Below, in pieces: positions 33,811 through 44,872 of a stretch of DNA of 64,000 nt (the stretch's first letter is position 1; the number at the start of each line of letters is the position of its first letter). The stretch is from assembly GCA_963556145.1 (NCBI GenBank), contig OY744467.1:6262001-6326000 (forward strand). Direction: 5' to 3'. This stretch comes from Hygrocybe punicea (Eukaryota; Basidiomycota; Agaricomycetes; Agaricales; Hygrophoraceae). Below the pieces are notes generated by a model. It did no database searches and was not told the DNA's origin. It saw only the letters and a program-made list of their open reading frames with translations. The position numbers and the translations under genes were made by a program.

Positions 33811-34690
33811 TTATTCAACGACATCCACTGGAAAACCTTTCTTCACTGCTTCTGCAAATCTTTTCCACATTAGAACTTGCTTCTCAGCATATGCGTGATG
33901 TCCCCTTCCCTGCCTTGAAGACTGCAGTGCTCGTCTTGCTCTTTCCTGCCACAGTCGTTGTTGAAACCTATACCATCTTATGGTAAACTCCATCTCTGCC
34001 AACACCGTTGTTTCCTCTTCCCCTGCTCTCTCTGCTCTAGCCTTCGCTCTCAACCAGTTCACTCTGTAAACTACTGCAACTTCAATGGTATATTGTGGTA
34101 GATCTCATTTGAAAACTCACATTCTGACATCCAGTTGTCCTCCTGTTCCTTGTTCTGGTCACCCATTCTCCAAAACCATGCCAATGCATCACTCTTTTGC
34201 CCAAACCTGTTTTCTTCCACAACATCTCCACTAAGCTTCAAATCCTATCTATGAATTTCTTGGTAATGTGCCAATGTTTCATTGTCCACACCCAGGTTTA
34301 CCAATGCCCTACAAGCTCGACCATAAGACCTCACACATTCACGCAAAGCCACATCTGCATGACGAATGGCTCCCCAAGTCTGTGTCTTGGCCTTTTGTCC
34401 TTTGGCCATCCTAATCCTTGTTTGATAAAGCAATGCTTTATGTCCCAGAGCGAAACATATTTTCTCCAGGGACTTGTTAGCTTGTCCTTTTCAAAGCTCC
34501 ATTTCTTGTGAAGCCATTTCAATCCATCTCACCCTTTTACATGCCTCCTTTCCTATTGTAGAAGGCAAACTGATGCGAGCATTTTCTGCTAGGATAGGAT
34601 CACAATCTTCTTCATCATCTGTTCCTTCCTCATCTGATGCGGAATCTTGTGAATCATTGGACATGCCAACATCATGGAGGATGACCCATG
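33811..34690 (-). pseudogene. KDZ-type (Kyakuja-Dileera-Zisupton) transposase, C-terminal remnant
   Basis: The minus strand reads DPILAENARISLPSTIGKEA, LEKICFALGHKALLYQTRIR, RSYGRACRALVNLGVDNETL, GDVVEENRFGQKSDALAWFW and, after a small intron, NWLRAKARAERAGEEE with HHAYAEKQVLMWKRFAEAV. This is the conserved C-terminal region of KDZ transposon proteins in Agaricomycetes. A TGA follows MASQEMEL where relatives have arginine, and a TAG follows YQEIHR. The catalytic N-terminal part is absent; upstream lies a GGA tract. A dead remnant. Confidence 0.75.
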
Positions 34691-34771
34691 GCCAGGGCAG
34701 ACGAATTGGTCTGACTGCCAAGACAGGCCTTGGCAGAGGACGAACTCTGTGGGGTGGCAGCCATGGTGGAT

Positions 34772-34837
34772 GGAGGAGGAGGAGGAGGAGGAGGAGGAGG
34801 AGGAGGAGGAGGAGGAGGAGGAGGAGGAGGAGGAGGA
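34772..34837. repeat. (GGA)22 microsatellite
   Basis: Twenty-two perfect GGA units, read as poly-Glu on the plus strand and poly-Leu on the minus strand. A second, shorter (GGA)n lies at about 36437-36467 in the other half of the repeat-protein region. Confidence 0.92.
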
Positions 34838-35361
34838 CCTTTTGCACCCACCGGGGGAGGAAGAGCAAATGAGCAGTGAGCCGCCACAGCCTCAAGGGGA
34901 CAACCAGTGGAGGGGGGAACAGCTACAACACAATGAAGGGGAAGCTCACGAACAGGACAGGGAGCAGCTGCAACCAGTTGGGGAGGAAGAGCAAATGAAT
35001 GATGAGCCACTACAGCCTCAAGGGGAGGCCCAGCAGAGTGAGGGGGAGCCACAACCGGCGCAAGGGCAGGATCAGCAGGGGCAGGGGGATGAACCACAGC
35101 CAGGGGGGGAGGGCCAACCTGGAGAGTGTGATGAACCACTGCCGGCTTTGGAGGGCGATGGACCACAACCAGCAGTGGAGGGCGATGGATCACTGGTGGA
35201 GGAGGAGGGCAATAGACCACCATCAGCAGTGGAGGGCGATAGACTGCCACCAGCAGTGGAGGGGGGTGGACCACTGCCAGCTGTGGAGGGGGATGGACCA
35301 CTGATGGAGGTGGAGGGGGATAGACCACTGGCTGTGGAGGGCGGTGAACCACTGCCACCGG

Positions 35362-36142
35362 TGTAGTGGCAAGGTCGGGGTGGCTGTGGAATAAAGATCC
35401 TAACCTGTGGTGTCAGCGTAGAAGTGACTGGGAATAGTTTAGCAAGCTTCAAAGAAAAGATGGGAAAATAATAGTAAAAAGCCGCCGAGTAATACTACTA
35501 ATAACTATCGAAACCAGTCTAAGCCGACGAAGCCAACGATGTCGGGTACGGCAGGTTGGGTGTTGGGTGATGAGAGATGTAGAAATAAAGATGGTAGAAC
35601 GATGGGGAGAGTGTCGAGGAAACCAACGAGCAATATGTGCGATGGATTTTACTGAGAGACTGATTCTCAGAGAGGAAACGGGGGAACTGATTTGTTATTT
35701 TGACATGGCGCTTGGGCACCATTTTTATACTACAAAATTCTCTATCTATATTCGGACGAGAGTCCTCGGCCAATGAGAGAGAACAAGGAGGAATAGAAAT
35801 GGGGAAATGAGAAGAGGGTTGCGACGCGACGGTGACAGGAAAATGGAGGGGAAAGTAAATATCCACGAAAACGATCTAAAGATTCATACCTATCTCTGAA
35901 AGGACGAAAGGATGTGTATATAAGGCAAGTCCAAAGTTGGGAATCGAGTCCAATGAGATCCATCTGCGATAATTGGGATTCTGTGAGTTTAGGAGGTGGA
36001 CCGACCAGGTACGTGAGCGGCCATGCTAGTCGGTATGCATCAGGTTGCGTCGGGTTTGAGCGTGGATTGCTAGAGACGTCGGGTTTGAGCAGATTTGTGA
36101 GATATCGAGTTTATGGCCTCAGAGGGTCAAGGACCCTCTACA
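35362..36142. mobile_element. 781-bp TG...CA insertion, probable solo LTR
   Basis: Begins TGTAGTGGCAAGG and ends CCCTCTACA, so it has 5-bp inverted ends TGTAG/CTACA. It interrupts the EGDGP repeat region; flanks are CCGG (35358-35361) and CCAG (36143-36146), a possible 4-bp duplication with one transition. The interior has no transposase or pol motif, but a TATA-like TTTTTATACTAC at about 35721. Size and ends fit a solo LTR. Confidence 0.6.
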
Positions 36143-36660
36143 CCAGTGGAGGGTGATGGACCACTGCTGGCTGTGGAGGGCAATGGGCCACCACTGGCAG
36201 TGGAGAGCATTGAACAACCGCCAGCTGTGGAGGGCGATGGACCACAAGCAGCAGTACAGAGCGATGGCCCACCGCCAGTGGTGGAGAGCAATGGACCACT
36301 GCCAGTGGTAGAGGGCGGTGGACCACTGCCAGTGGTGGATAGGGGTGGACCAGTGGCGGATGGGGGTGGACCACCGCCAGCAGTGGAGGGTGAACAGGGT
36401 GAAGGTACCGGACCATGACCTGAGGGGGAAGGCAAAGAGGAGGAGGAGGAGGAGGAGGAGGAGGAGGAATCAGAAGAAAGTGAAACTGAGCTAGGAACCA
36501 AATTGTGCCCAGTAACGTGCTCACAAACCAATGCTCTCAAAGGGAAGATGACACAAAAGGAACCTCCTGCTGGGTACCAGACCTACTTCACTGCAAGCAA
36601 GAAACGGTGTGCACCAGCTTTGAAATGGAACAGCCGCAAACAAAGGAAGCTTATTGTTAC

Positions 36661-38287
36661 ATTTTTCAACTCCGCAACTCTGATTCCGACTCCGTTACCC
36701 ACCATGATGATTCCGCTTTATCACACCTTCCTTTTTCGTTTCCTTTTACCTTTTGTCTTCTTTTGGACATCGTTGTTTATTCTTGTCCTTGTTCTCTTTT
36801 TATCCTTTCTTCTTCTAGAACAAACCAGACTGACCATGGACATATCCCACGTTACCTTGCTGTATCCGAATAGTTGTCTTGCCAATGGACATCACTTTCA
36901 TTGTCTTCGCTGTACAACATACTGTCTTCCCAAACCGACGCACAATGGCTATCCTCACCAAACAGTTCATAACCGTAATGATCATTGGTGCCATAGTGAT
37001 CACCTTCCTGATTGGTTTCTACATCATCATGATTTGCCTCTGGAAAAGGCAACCTTTCTTCATTGATGAAACCGACATCCGCCTCGACAGTATACCGACA
37101 CATAATTGACAATTGCCATTCCCAGATATATGGTTTCCACTTTTGTATTCCGTGCCTACCATTATCCTCCCTGACAATCTGATGACATTCTTCACCTGCA
37201 CGCATGCCCTGAACAATCCTCGATCACAGGACATTTCACTGTTCCCTCCAATCCGACCATCGCCGAAGCACATTCTTTTGGACTTTGACCACAGACCATA
37301 CGACTTCCCAAACAGTGAACCAACCCCTATTGCATATTGTTCACACGACATCACTTCATTGCAGTACCTGACGACTTGTTCCCACAGCTTGTCACCTGTG
37401 CCATGACTTGAAACCTGGACCCACATTCATTTATCCTTTTCCATCCATAACCTTGATACCTCCCACACTCGCTTATAACAATACCCTTTCTTGGACAAAT
37501 ACCAACATCAGGTGGACCACATTGTTCTAGAGACAGGACAAGACATCACCCCTTGATACATCATTGACACAGACATCGTCATCTGGTACAGCTTATGCTG
37601 TTCGCATGTCTGACCTTGACTAGCCCACTGTCTTAGTTGGTTTTTCCTCCATACATTCCTTTATTTTCTTTCATACCAACCTTGTCACTATATCCCACAC
37701 TACCCCAAGACACTCCCTTCACCAATCCCACACTGGACGATACCCTTCTTCAACCTGACCATGCATCGCACTTGCCAGACTGCGCATTTGCCCTTTACAG
37801 CAAGTGTAGACCCCGAATAGGCAATTCTGTGCATCACATGATCTGATGACAAATCATCCGAGTCATCCGGAGCTCTTCTATCCTCAATGACACCCGGGCC
37901 TCCAGTTGGATCGCAAGAACATCGACATGAGGATGCCTCATGTCTGTCTCATGGTGAACACATGGTATAGTTGGACATGTTGTAGCTTCATGGTTGCATT
38001 TATATTTACCTCCCCTCAAGACCAGTCACTATATATACTGTTCTTGTTGTTGGTTCGGACTTTTTCTTCTTTCCTTTCCTTACGTTTAGTCTGGTTCTTG
38101 GGGCAGACTCATCTTGTTTTGGGTAACCCCCATGGCTCACAATGACATTAGACCTTGACCCCCCCCTCTTAGCAGTGTTGTCTTAGCTATAAGCAACAAT
38201 GAAAACTGCTCTTCTCTCCTCTGGAAGCTGCCTCCCAGTTAAGTTGATTGTTGCCGGAGCCCACTGCAGAAGCGATCCGTAACACTT
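36661..38287. other. Unassigned region without a clear gene
   Basis: Short frames on both strands only, for example minus 36852-37205 (Glu/Asp/His-rich) and a hydrophobic plus-strand stretch at 36716-36830 (FLFRFLLPFVFFWTSLFIL). No family motif and no consistent exon series were found. The pyrimidine-rich composition explains most of the openness. Confidence 0.35.
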
Positions 38288-40380
38288 ATGGACAGAAGTC
38301 AGATGATTTTATTAGAACTGCCTGGTGAAGTGAGTATAACTTTGTGACCAATCTTTCAATGCACATGAGTTAATGATGGAAATTAGTAATTCAATGGCAC
38401 TCCAGTCAAAAACCTCGAACTTCCTGAAGTCAGTTCATCTCTGAATGCCCAAGATATCAACTAACCAGAGGAACAGATGTCTGAGGATCATGTGCCTCTC
38501 AGGGCTTTTGGAGCCGACTGAAATGCAGAAGCATCTCATTTCACATTTCAAAGTAATGCAGGCTTGGTTAGTCCTATTTCTAGTTGTTGGTTTGATTTAT
38601 TTATATGGACCACATAGGATGAATGTAAATATTGGTGTTTACGAATCATCCAAGAGGAGGTGGAGGCCTTATATGAAGATGGAAGACCTCTTCATCATCT
38701 ACCATCCACTAGCAACCCAGAATTTGATCCAGATTGTTCGAGTATTTTTGTAGTGGCATATGATCAGTACCTCCAAATGGATACCTTGACGATCCAGGAC
38801 ATCTTTGAACAAAGACATATCCTGGTCCATGGAGTCCTGCAACAGGAACATCTCCAGTTTGACCTGGAAGGTCTCTCCAGACTTGGGAGTCTCAAACATG
38901 AGCGTAACGTGCAGGGTTTGTCTTGTTCTTTTTACTGATCCTTGCTGTTACTCACCAAATGACAAAGTTGGTTCTTTTCGCATGCAGAAAAGTCATGGAA
39001 AGATGCTGCATGTCGGGACTCTACAAGATTTATATAATGCATCTCTTTTAGAAGGACAAAGACACATCTGGAACATGCTGGCTTTCCCATGGGTCACCTC
39101 ATGGTTCATCCATCACCCATATACCGGTATGGTGCGAAATTATCTAACGTCAGTTTTCATTTGACAAAGATGCTCTCCTCTAGCTCCTTGGAATCCAATG
39201 AGCATGCCATGTCAGAAACCTGGGGACAACCAGGTTATATTTTAGGCAAAACATTCGTGGACGAACTTGCTTTGGGGACTGTGGCATTGTGGGGTGCAAC
39301 TTCTTGGCCACATGCTGATGATGATGGTTTTGTGATAGTTGTAAGGGTAATGACAGGCAGTACGTATTGGGTTGTCATGCGCTGCAACAGAGAGACATCT
39401 CCCTGGAATAGCAATGGAGACATGATGACTTGTCGTGCATTTGGAAAGGGCTGGGGTCCCCTCAGTCCATCCAAAGTCATCTGGGAGAAAGAGGGGTTGC
39501 TGTTGACGCCAAATGATGTCTTGTGAGCGTTATTCATTCTGTCGCAGACTTATCTAACAAATGATACCAGTTTCCAAAGGCCGAACACAGTCCATTATGT
39601 AGTCACCCTGCAGGACTCCATTGTATATGGAAATCACTTCTATGCCAGATTGTCGATCAAGGACACCTGTTTTGGAATCATCCACACCTTCGTCATGTCC
39701 TACTCCATCACAAATACTCAACATAATACCACCCAGACCATTCTGAGAAGAATGATGGGTATGTGGCATGAACATTTGTGTGTCAATGGGGCTTCATCTG
39801 TCAGTACGTCATTGATGTTCAACTTTCATTTCTTCTACCTACATGATCCTTGACAGGTATAGATTGTGAACACGATGTCCCTGATGTGTCAACCCCTGCT
39901 GGCCTCTTAGATGTGGTGATGATGGGCAATCTTCTGGAGATGGCAGAGGTCATCAATCACAACCATTACAGTGGTGAGATTGATGACTTGGAAGAGGAGG
40001 AAGAGACCTTTGCCCAATTGCGATACTGCCAATTCTGCACCTGGTTTGCAGGAGAATATGTGACAATTTTGGGTGGGATATGGGTGTATCCTTCCTATAT
40101 CTTCAAACATGTTCTGCTTCAGTTTTGCATCTGCCTCATATTTTACAAACACGAGAGGCAGGCACAATTGGTGAACATGCCGTTGACAACTGGTTGCACC
40201 TCCCTCAAACTAGAAAGGTTGATCCTGGTGCATTTCGAGACTCAATGGCCTGAATTGATGCTCTTGATAGAAACCCTGCTGGATGATGAGGCTCCAATAA
40301 CTGGCAACTCTTGGAGTTTCAATTGGAGTGGTCCAATGTTCAAGATTGAGTGTAGGAATTCTGATGTGGCAAAGCTTTAA
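38288..40380 (+). pseudogene. JmjC-domain (cupin) protein, multi-exon pseudogene
   Basis: JmjC proteins are Fe(II)/2-oxoglutarate oxygenases, many of them histone demethylases. Exon-like blocks in order: MDRSQMILLELPGE, FNGTPVKNLELPEVSSSL, DECKYWCLRIIQEEVEALYE, EFDPDCSSIFVVAYDQY, KMLHVGTLQDLYNASLL, then the core GATSWPHADDDGF with the iron-binding H-x-D, LLLTPNDVL, and FQRPNTVHYVVTLQDS followed by VYGNHFY with the distal His. The C-terminus ends SFNWSGPMFKIECRNSDVAKL at TAA 40378-40380. Lesions: TAA after LNAQDIN, TGA in place of an expected Trp before NAEAS, and a one-base frameshift at AFP/MGH (about 39090). Metal ligands survive, but the gene cannot make a full protein. The family is expanded beside transposons in Agaricomycetes. 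Confidence 0.7.
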
Positions 40381-40981
40381 CATCCACAGAAAAGAGGGAT
40401 TTTGTAAGGGAGCCAATTTACAGCCCTGATGGCAATATGGATGTTGCTGTTAAGTCCTGACACAAGTATGTGTTCTGCTGTTCATGATGTAGAATATCAG
40501 CTCGTGCTTGATCAATCATTCACCAGTCATGTTGACTTCTCAATATTTATCAATAGATTTTCCGCTATAGTTTTCCATCTGCATATCTCATGGTCCCAAT
40601 TGTTGTCAGCTGTCTATTCTGCACATTTTTGTATTTTTGTCTCGTCACATACATTGCATTACTGTATTCTTAGTAGTTGTCCAAATGTATCCAGTGTTTG
40701 GGAAAACTTGAAAGTTGAGCCTCTGAGCAACATGTGATGTGACATGTGGCAGCAGGTGAATTGGCCATGACAGGTCACATTGGTCATGTGACTGCGATCC
40801 AATCCCTGCATCACATGATCATGTTTGGTTGGTTGAAAATTTGCAACCCTTACTCATTCCTCTTACCATCACCTCAAAAATTATCTCCATTATCATCCTC
40901 TACTATGACCTGGGTTGTTCATGAATATCTCGAAATCCTGCAAAACCATAAGCAGGATTACCAAAATGCCCTTGACAGGGA
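40381..40981. other. Spacer between the JmjC pseudogene and the 7.9-kb unit
   Basis: About 600 bp. A plus-strand frame ending TWVVHEYLEILQNHKQDYQN runs up to the insertion point but has no recognised family. Repeated CATGTGAC/GTCACATG motifs occur at 40735-40800. Confidence 0.35.
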
Positions 40982-40983
40982 TA

Positions 40984-42811
40984 GTGGGGTGTGGGCCATC
41001 GCTTTGCATGGCAGGTTACTCGTCCCTTTTTAATAATGAGAGTATACAAATAATACAGTATTATTACCCTTCTATGATAATAAATATTTGCGAAGCTATT
41101 GATATTTCCTTTATTATTACATACTGATGCTGGTCAGATACCATTCTGATACCATACTACAATGATATTAATTCATTATATCCTGGTCCTTCCAATTTGT
41201 CATGACCCAATATCAGATCCCAAATTGACATATTTCATATAAAGTTTGCAGTGTTCAAGTTGGCAGATATATAACTAACTACCTTACTACTTTATTATTA
41301 GTCATAGTTACTCTGAAGATTTTACAGAATGTGTAGTAAGTATATCCAGAAATGCTAAGTATCTGAATTATTTGTCAGGTCAGAAACAACCTCCTGTGAG
41401 TACTGTAGAAATAATCCCATGCACAATGATACCAATTGCACTGCTATTGGAATCACTTTGATAAGATTGCTGGTTTTGATGAGTACCGGAATCAACAATA
41501 TGACTGGTTCAGCTTGTGTACACTGGCAATGCTGCAGATTAAATGAAGCTGGGAAATTGGTGAGGCAATGTTCTTGTCAAACAGTTTGATGAGTATTGGA
41601 CACCTGAACCATTTCCAGCACACATGATCAAGATAGGTGTGGCATGCATGCATGGAATTTATGAAACAGACAGTGTCTATTGCACTGCAATGCTGCATAC
41701 TGTACCTGAGTCACTGGCCCAATGATTTGCTGAAAACCATTCAGCCTATTGTACCAGTATTGAGAATGTATTAAGTATGATGTGCATTGCAAGGTTATAT
41801 AGCAATAGTACAGACCCATCCAATATACAGGTCATACTACTGTTTGTACAATGGCATTGCCCAGCATTGAAGCTGGAAGACCATATTATACCTGGGAAGC
41901 TTGCTGAATGCTTTCTGATACATTGTTCTACCTGTTAAATGAGTAAGCACTGCCTGCATTGTTAATGATTTCAAAGTGCATATTAAATCTTGCTACATCA
42001 CAGACACATCCAATGTGCTGTTCATACAGTGGTTTTTGCATTGGGAATGTCTCAGATGAAAACTGGAACACCTACCAAACACTTACCGAACACCTTTGGA
42101 CCTGTGTGACAAATAGTCAGATACGTCCAATATGTTGTTTGTACAGATGTTTGTGCAAGGGAAATGCCCAATATTAAGGCTGGGACACTGACCGAACACT
42201 TTACCGAACACATCGAACACATTTGGACCTGTGTGACAAATAGTCACTGCTTCCATTATTATTAATTCTAATGCACATTGTACATGCATCTACATTGCAG
42301 ACACATCCAATACATTGTTCATACTGATGTTTGTGCAAGGGAAATGCCCAAGATTGAGGCTGGGACACTCACCGAACACTTCGAATGCCTTTGGACCTGT
42401 TTGACAAATAGTCACTCTTTTCATTATCAACAATTCTAATACACACAGTAGATGTAGCTACATGACAGATAGAACTTACATATTTTTCATTCATACACGG
42501 CACATTGCATTACCGATGCCTGTGATTATTATAAGACACTGATTGCAATTGCAATACCAACAAAATATAACACTACCCATTTCCCATTTGGCTGCTGTGA
42601 TCTGGCTGCCTTATTGTTCTTGCTGATTGGGACAACAAATTCTCACACTCAACTCTGCCAAGTCACACGGTTTCATAGTTATTCCCAGGGCTTAAAAATT
42701 GTTCCCACAGTTTGGAAATTTTGTTCCCACAGCTTGGCAAATTAGAGTGTGACCCTGAGTTGAAAAATCTGCCATATAGAACAATTCCCTTATAGGGACT
42801 CGTAATAGCAA
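40984..42811 (+). repeat. Left arm of the 7.9-kb unit
   Basis: Composed of the terminal motif, an AT-rich segment homologous to the first roughly 450 bp of the 61318 element, a unique segment (41460-41940), three subterminal repeat units marked by GACAAATAGTCA, and an inner segment ending TCGTAATAGCAA. It matches 46986-48883 inverted. Confidence 0.9.
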
Positions 42812-43845
42812 TAACCAAATCACAGTCACCATTGGCCCGCTACCTGGTGAAGAATGGTAACACCTTTGGAACCCCTTGGACACAACAACATAGTAGGTGT
42901 TGGGATATATGGCATGTGAGATGTAGTTGATGAAGTGCATGTAGGCAAAGTCGATCACACCATTTAATCTCATGCAATTAGGCTTAGCCACGTCCGATTC
43001 AGAACAAGTGATACGGTGCCCAAGGTCCAAGTCAAGCTGGGAGGTATTGCCAAAAGAAGACTTAGATGCCATGTGACACAGTCGTGAACCCTCTGAGGGC
43101 TTTACCATACGGGCTGATGGAGGCACAAATTGAATACAAATATTCACAGGCAAGGCCCAGCTGCTCCTGCATTGTTTGATAGCGTCCAAGGGATGTTATT
43201 GATCTTGATACTTATTGCGATGCAAGCGATAACCTTTGCACAGAATTCCAACTGATCCGTGGGATCCATTGACTTGCACTGTTGTTGCATATAATGCAGT
43301 GTGATAGGCAACACTAGATGCAACGTTCCACTATAGATCATTGGAGGATGAATTGAGTATTGGTGATTGATGCATGTTGAACTTGCCAATATTGTCCCGA
43401 ATTCCATATGTGACAATTTCAAGTCATCATACATTGGTAAACCATTTATCAAGGCACCTTCCTCTGCCACAATAGCATCAACAAGATCCTCATAAGCATC
43501 ACAGCTGAGCGGATGTTTTGTCTGAGCGATAGTTTAAGGGAAGCCAGGTGTTGTTTCGAGTGGTTTGCTAAGATCAAGTTGACATCATGTACTAATATTG
43601 GTGCTTGATGGCCCCCCATGGTTGTAGATGTCATCGGAGGACAGATAGAGCTGGGAGACAGAAAATGGTGAGTTGGGTTGATGCATTTGAAGTGGTGCTG
43701 GAACTTGGTTTTTCAGAGCACAAGTAGGTGAGGGTGGTGCATGTGTATGAGTCAGTGATGTTGGGTTGTGAGTGGATGGAAAACTGGAGTCATTTGGGGC
43801 ACTTAGGAGGGTAATCAATGGGCCTGGGTTTGTATTGGTAGACAT
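42806..43845 (-). CDS. Cargo gene A: unrecognised protein, probably spliced
   Basis: ATG at 43843-43845 opens MSTNTNPGPLITLLSAPND and a Pro/Ser/Thr-rich first segment. After an intron near 43500-43595 the frame continues as HPLSCDAYEDLVDAIVAEEG, LPMYDDLKLSHMEFGTILA and LHYMQQQCKSMDPTDQLEF to WTLSNNAGAAGPCL. Further minus-strand sequence (ISHAIYPNTYYVVVSKGFQR) leads into the left arm. Splice phases were not all resolved. The composition is protein-like and acidic/alpha-helical; I do not recognise the family. It lies wholly inside the inverted arms, so it moves with the unit. Confidence 0.45.
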
Positions 43846-44139
43846 AGCTCTAGTGTTGCGAGTGGCCCAGGGCTTAAATAGTAAAACATGGGTACACCCC
43901 GGAACAATGTTACCTGAACTGTTCTCAGCATCAATTCCCTATCGAAAGTGCATGCAGTAATTATTACTTACTGGCAGAGCATGAAATGCACACCAAATTC
44001 AGCGGTAGTTTTTACATGTAACAGGGTGGTTCTATTTGGCACCCAGAGTCAGTCTGGATGGGAGATGACATATACCATTGTACACAGAGCCCTTGCAGCG
44101 TATCTTGCCCAGTAACAGTGGGGGAGCCCATGTGCTAAA

Positions 44140-44490
44140 GGTCCAATCCCAGTGGATGGGCCGAGATGGGCCGAGATAATATCCAGACCTATTGGATTGG
44201 ATGGGCCGAGATATTCTTTTCCCTTCACATTGCATGGGCCCAGAAAGTTAGAAATAATGATTTCCCACTAGAATTAGATGGGCTGAGTTTAGGTAGGCTA
44301 TTGATTTCCCAATAGCATTGGGTGGGCCCAAATGGGGTGAGATATTTTTGGACCAATAGCTGTGGGTAGGCCGACATGGGGTGAGATATTGATTTCCCAC
44401 TGGCAGTGGATGGGCCAAGATGGGGTAAGATATTAATTTCCCAATTGCATTGGATGGGCCGAGATGGGGTGGGATGTTTATTTCTTACTT
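44140..44490. repeat. Second 44-bp minisatellite array
   Basis: Same unit as the array at 32700-33560: GGATGGGCC phrases 44 bp apart (for example 44408 and 44452). The preceding block, GGGAGCCCATGTGCTAAAG plus TATCCAGACCTATTGGATTGG, also precedes the first array, so the two arrays descend from one module. About seven units here, more diverged. Confidence 0.88.
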
Positions 44491-44872
44491 GCATGGACAT
44501 CCAAGGGATATTCACATGCCTTTCCTTACATTCTATGTACTTACAAGATTCTGAACAAATGCCAGGGGAACATGGAGATTCAGCAGCAATGCAGATATAA
44601 AGCAATATATTCTAGCCTCATCACAAAACTTTACTGAACACATTTTCTCCTACTTATTCCACCTCTTGTTGGACCTCACTTTTACATATATATATCCAAA
44701 CATTGTATATTTCAACATAGCAAATTACAATAAAGACATTTTGCAGAGAGGACAAGGGAACAATGACAAATTACCTGACTGACTCCGGAGCACTGCAGAT
44801 ATGAAGACAAAGCTTACAGCCTGAACACAGAATGCAACTAACACCATCACTTCTTCAACCTGCTACTGGACC

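Larger units (their letters stand above)
34674..36660 (+). pseudogene. Acidic repeat protein (poly-Glu plus EGDGP repeats), split by an insertion
   Basis: From 34674 the plus strand encodes about 22 glutamates, a Gln/Glu/Pro-rich region, then many 10-13-residue units of the type PAVEGDGPLP up to TAG at 35364-35366. The same units resume at 36113 (TPVEGDGPLLAVEGNGPP), pass a TGA at 36416-36418, continue as another poly-Glu run and end in ASKKRCAPALKWNSRKQRK near 36650. The two halves are separated exactly by the TG...CA insertion at 35362-36142. The ATG at 34674 overlaps the antisense KDZ remnant, so the true 5' end is unknown. This could be a real repeat protein gene or expanded simple sequence. 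Confidence 0.4.

Noticed and set aside
34491..34895. Poly-Leu minus-strand protein at the GGA tract
   Set aside because: The leucines are the antisense of (GGA)22. Only the downstream part (from about 34690) belongs to the KDZ remnant.
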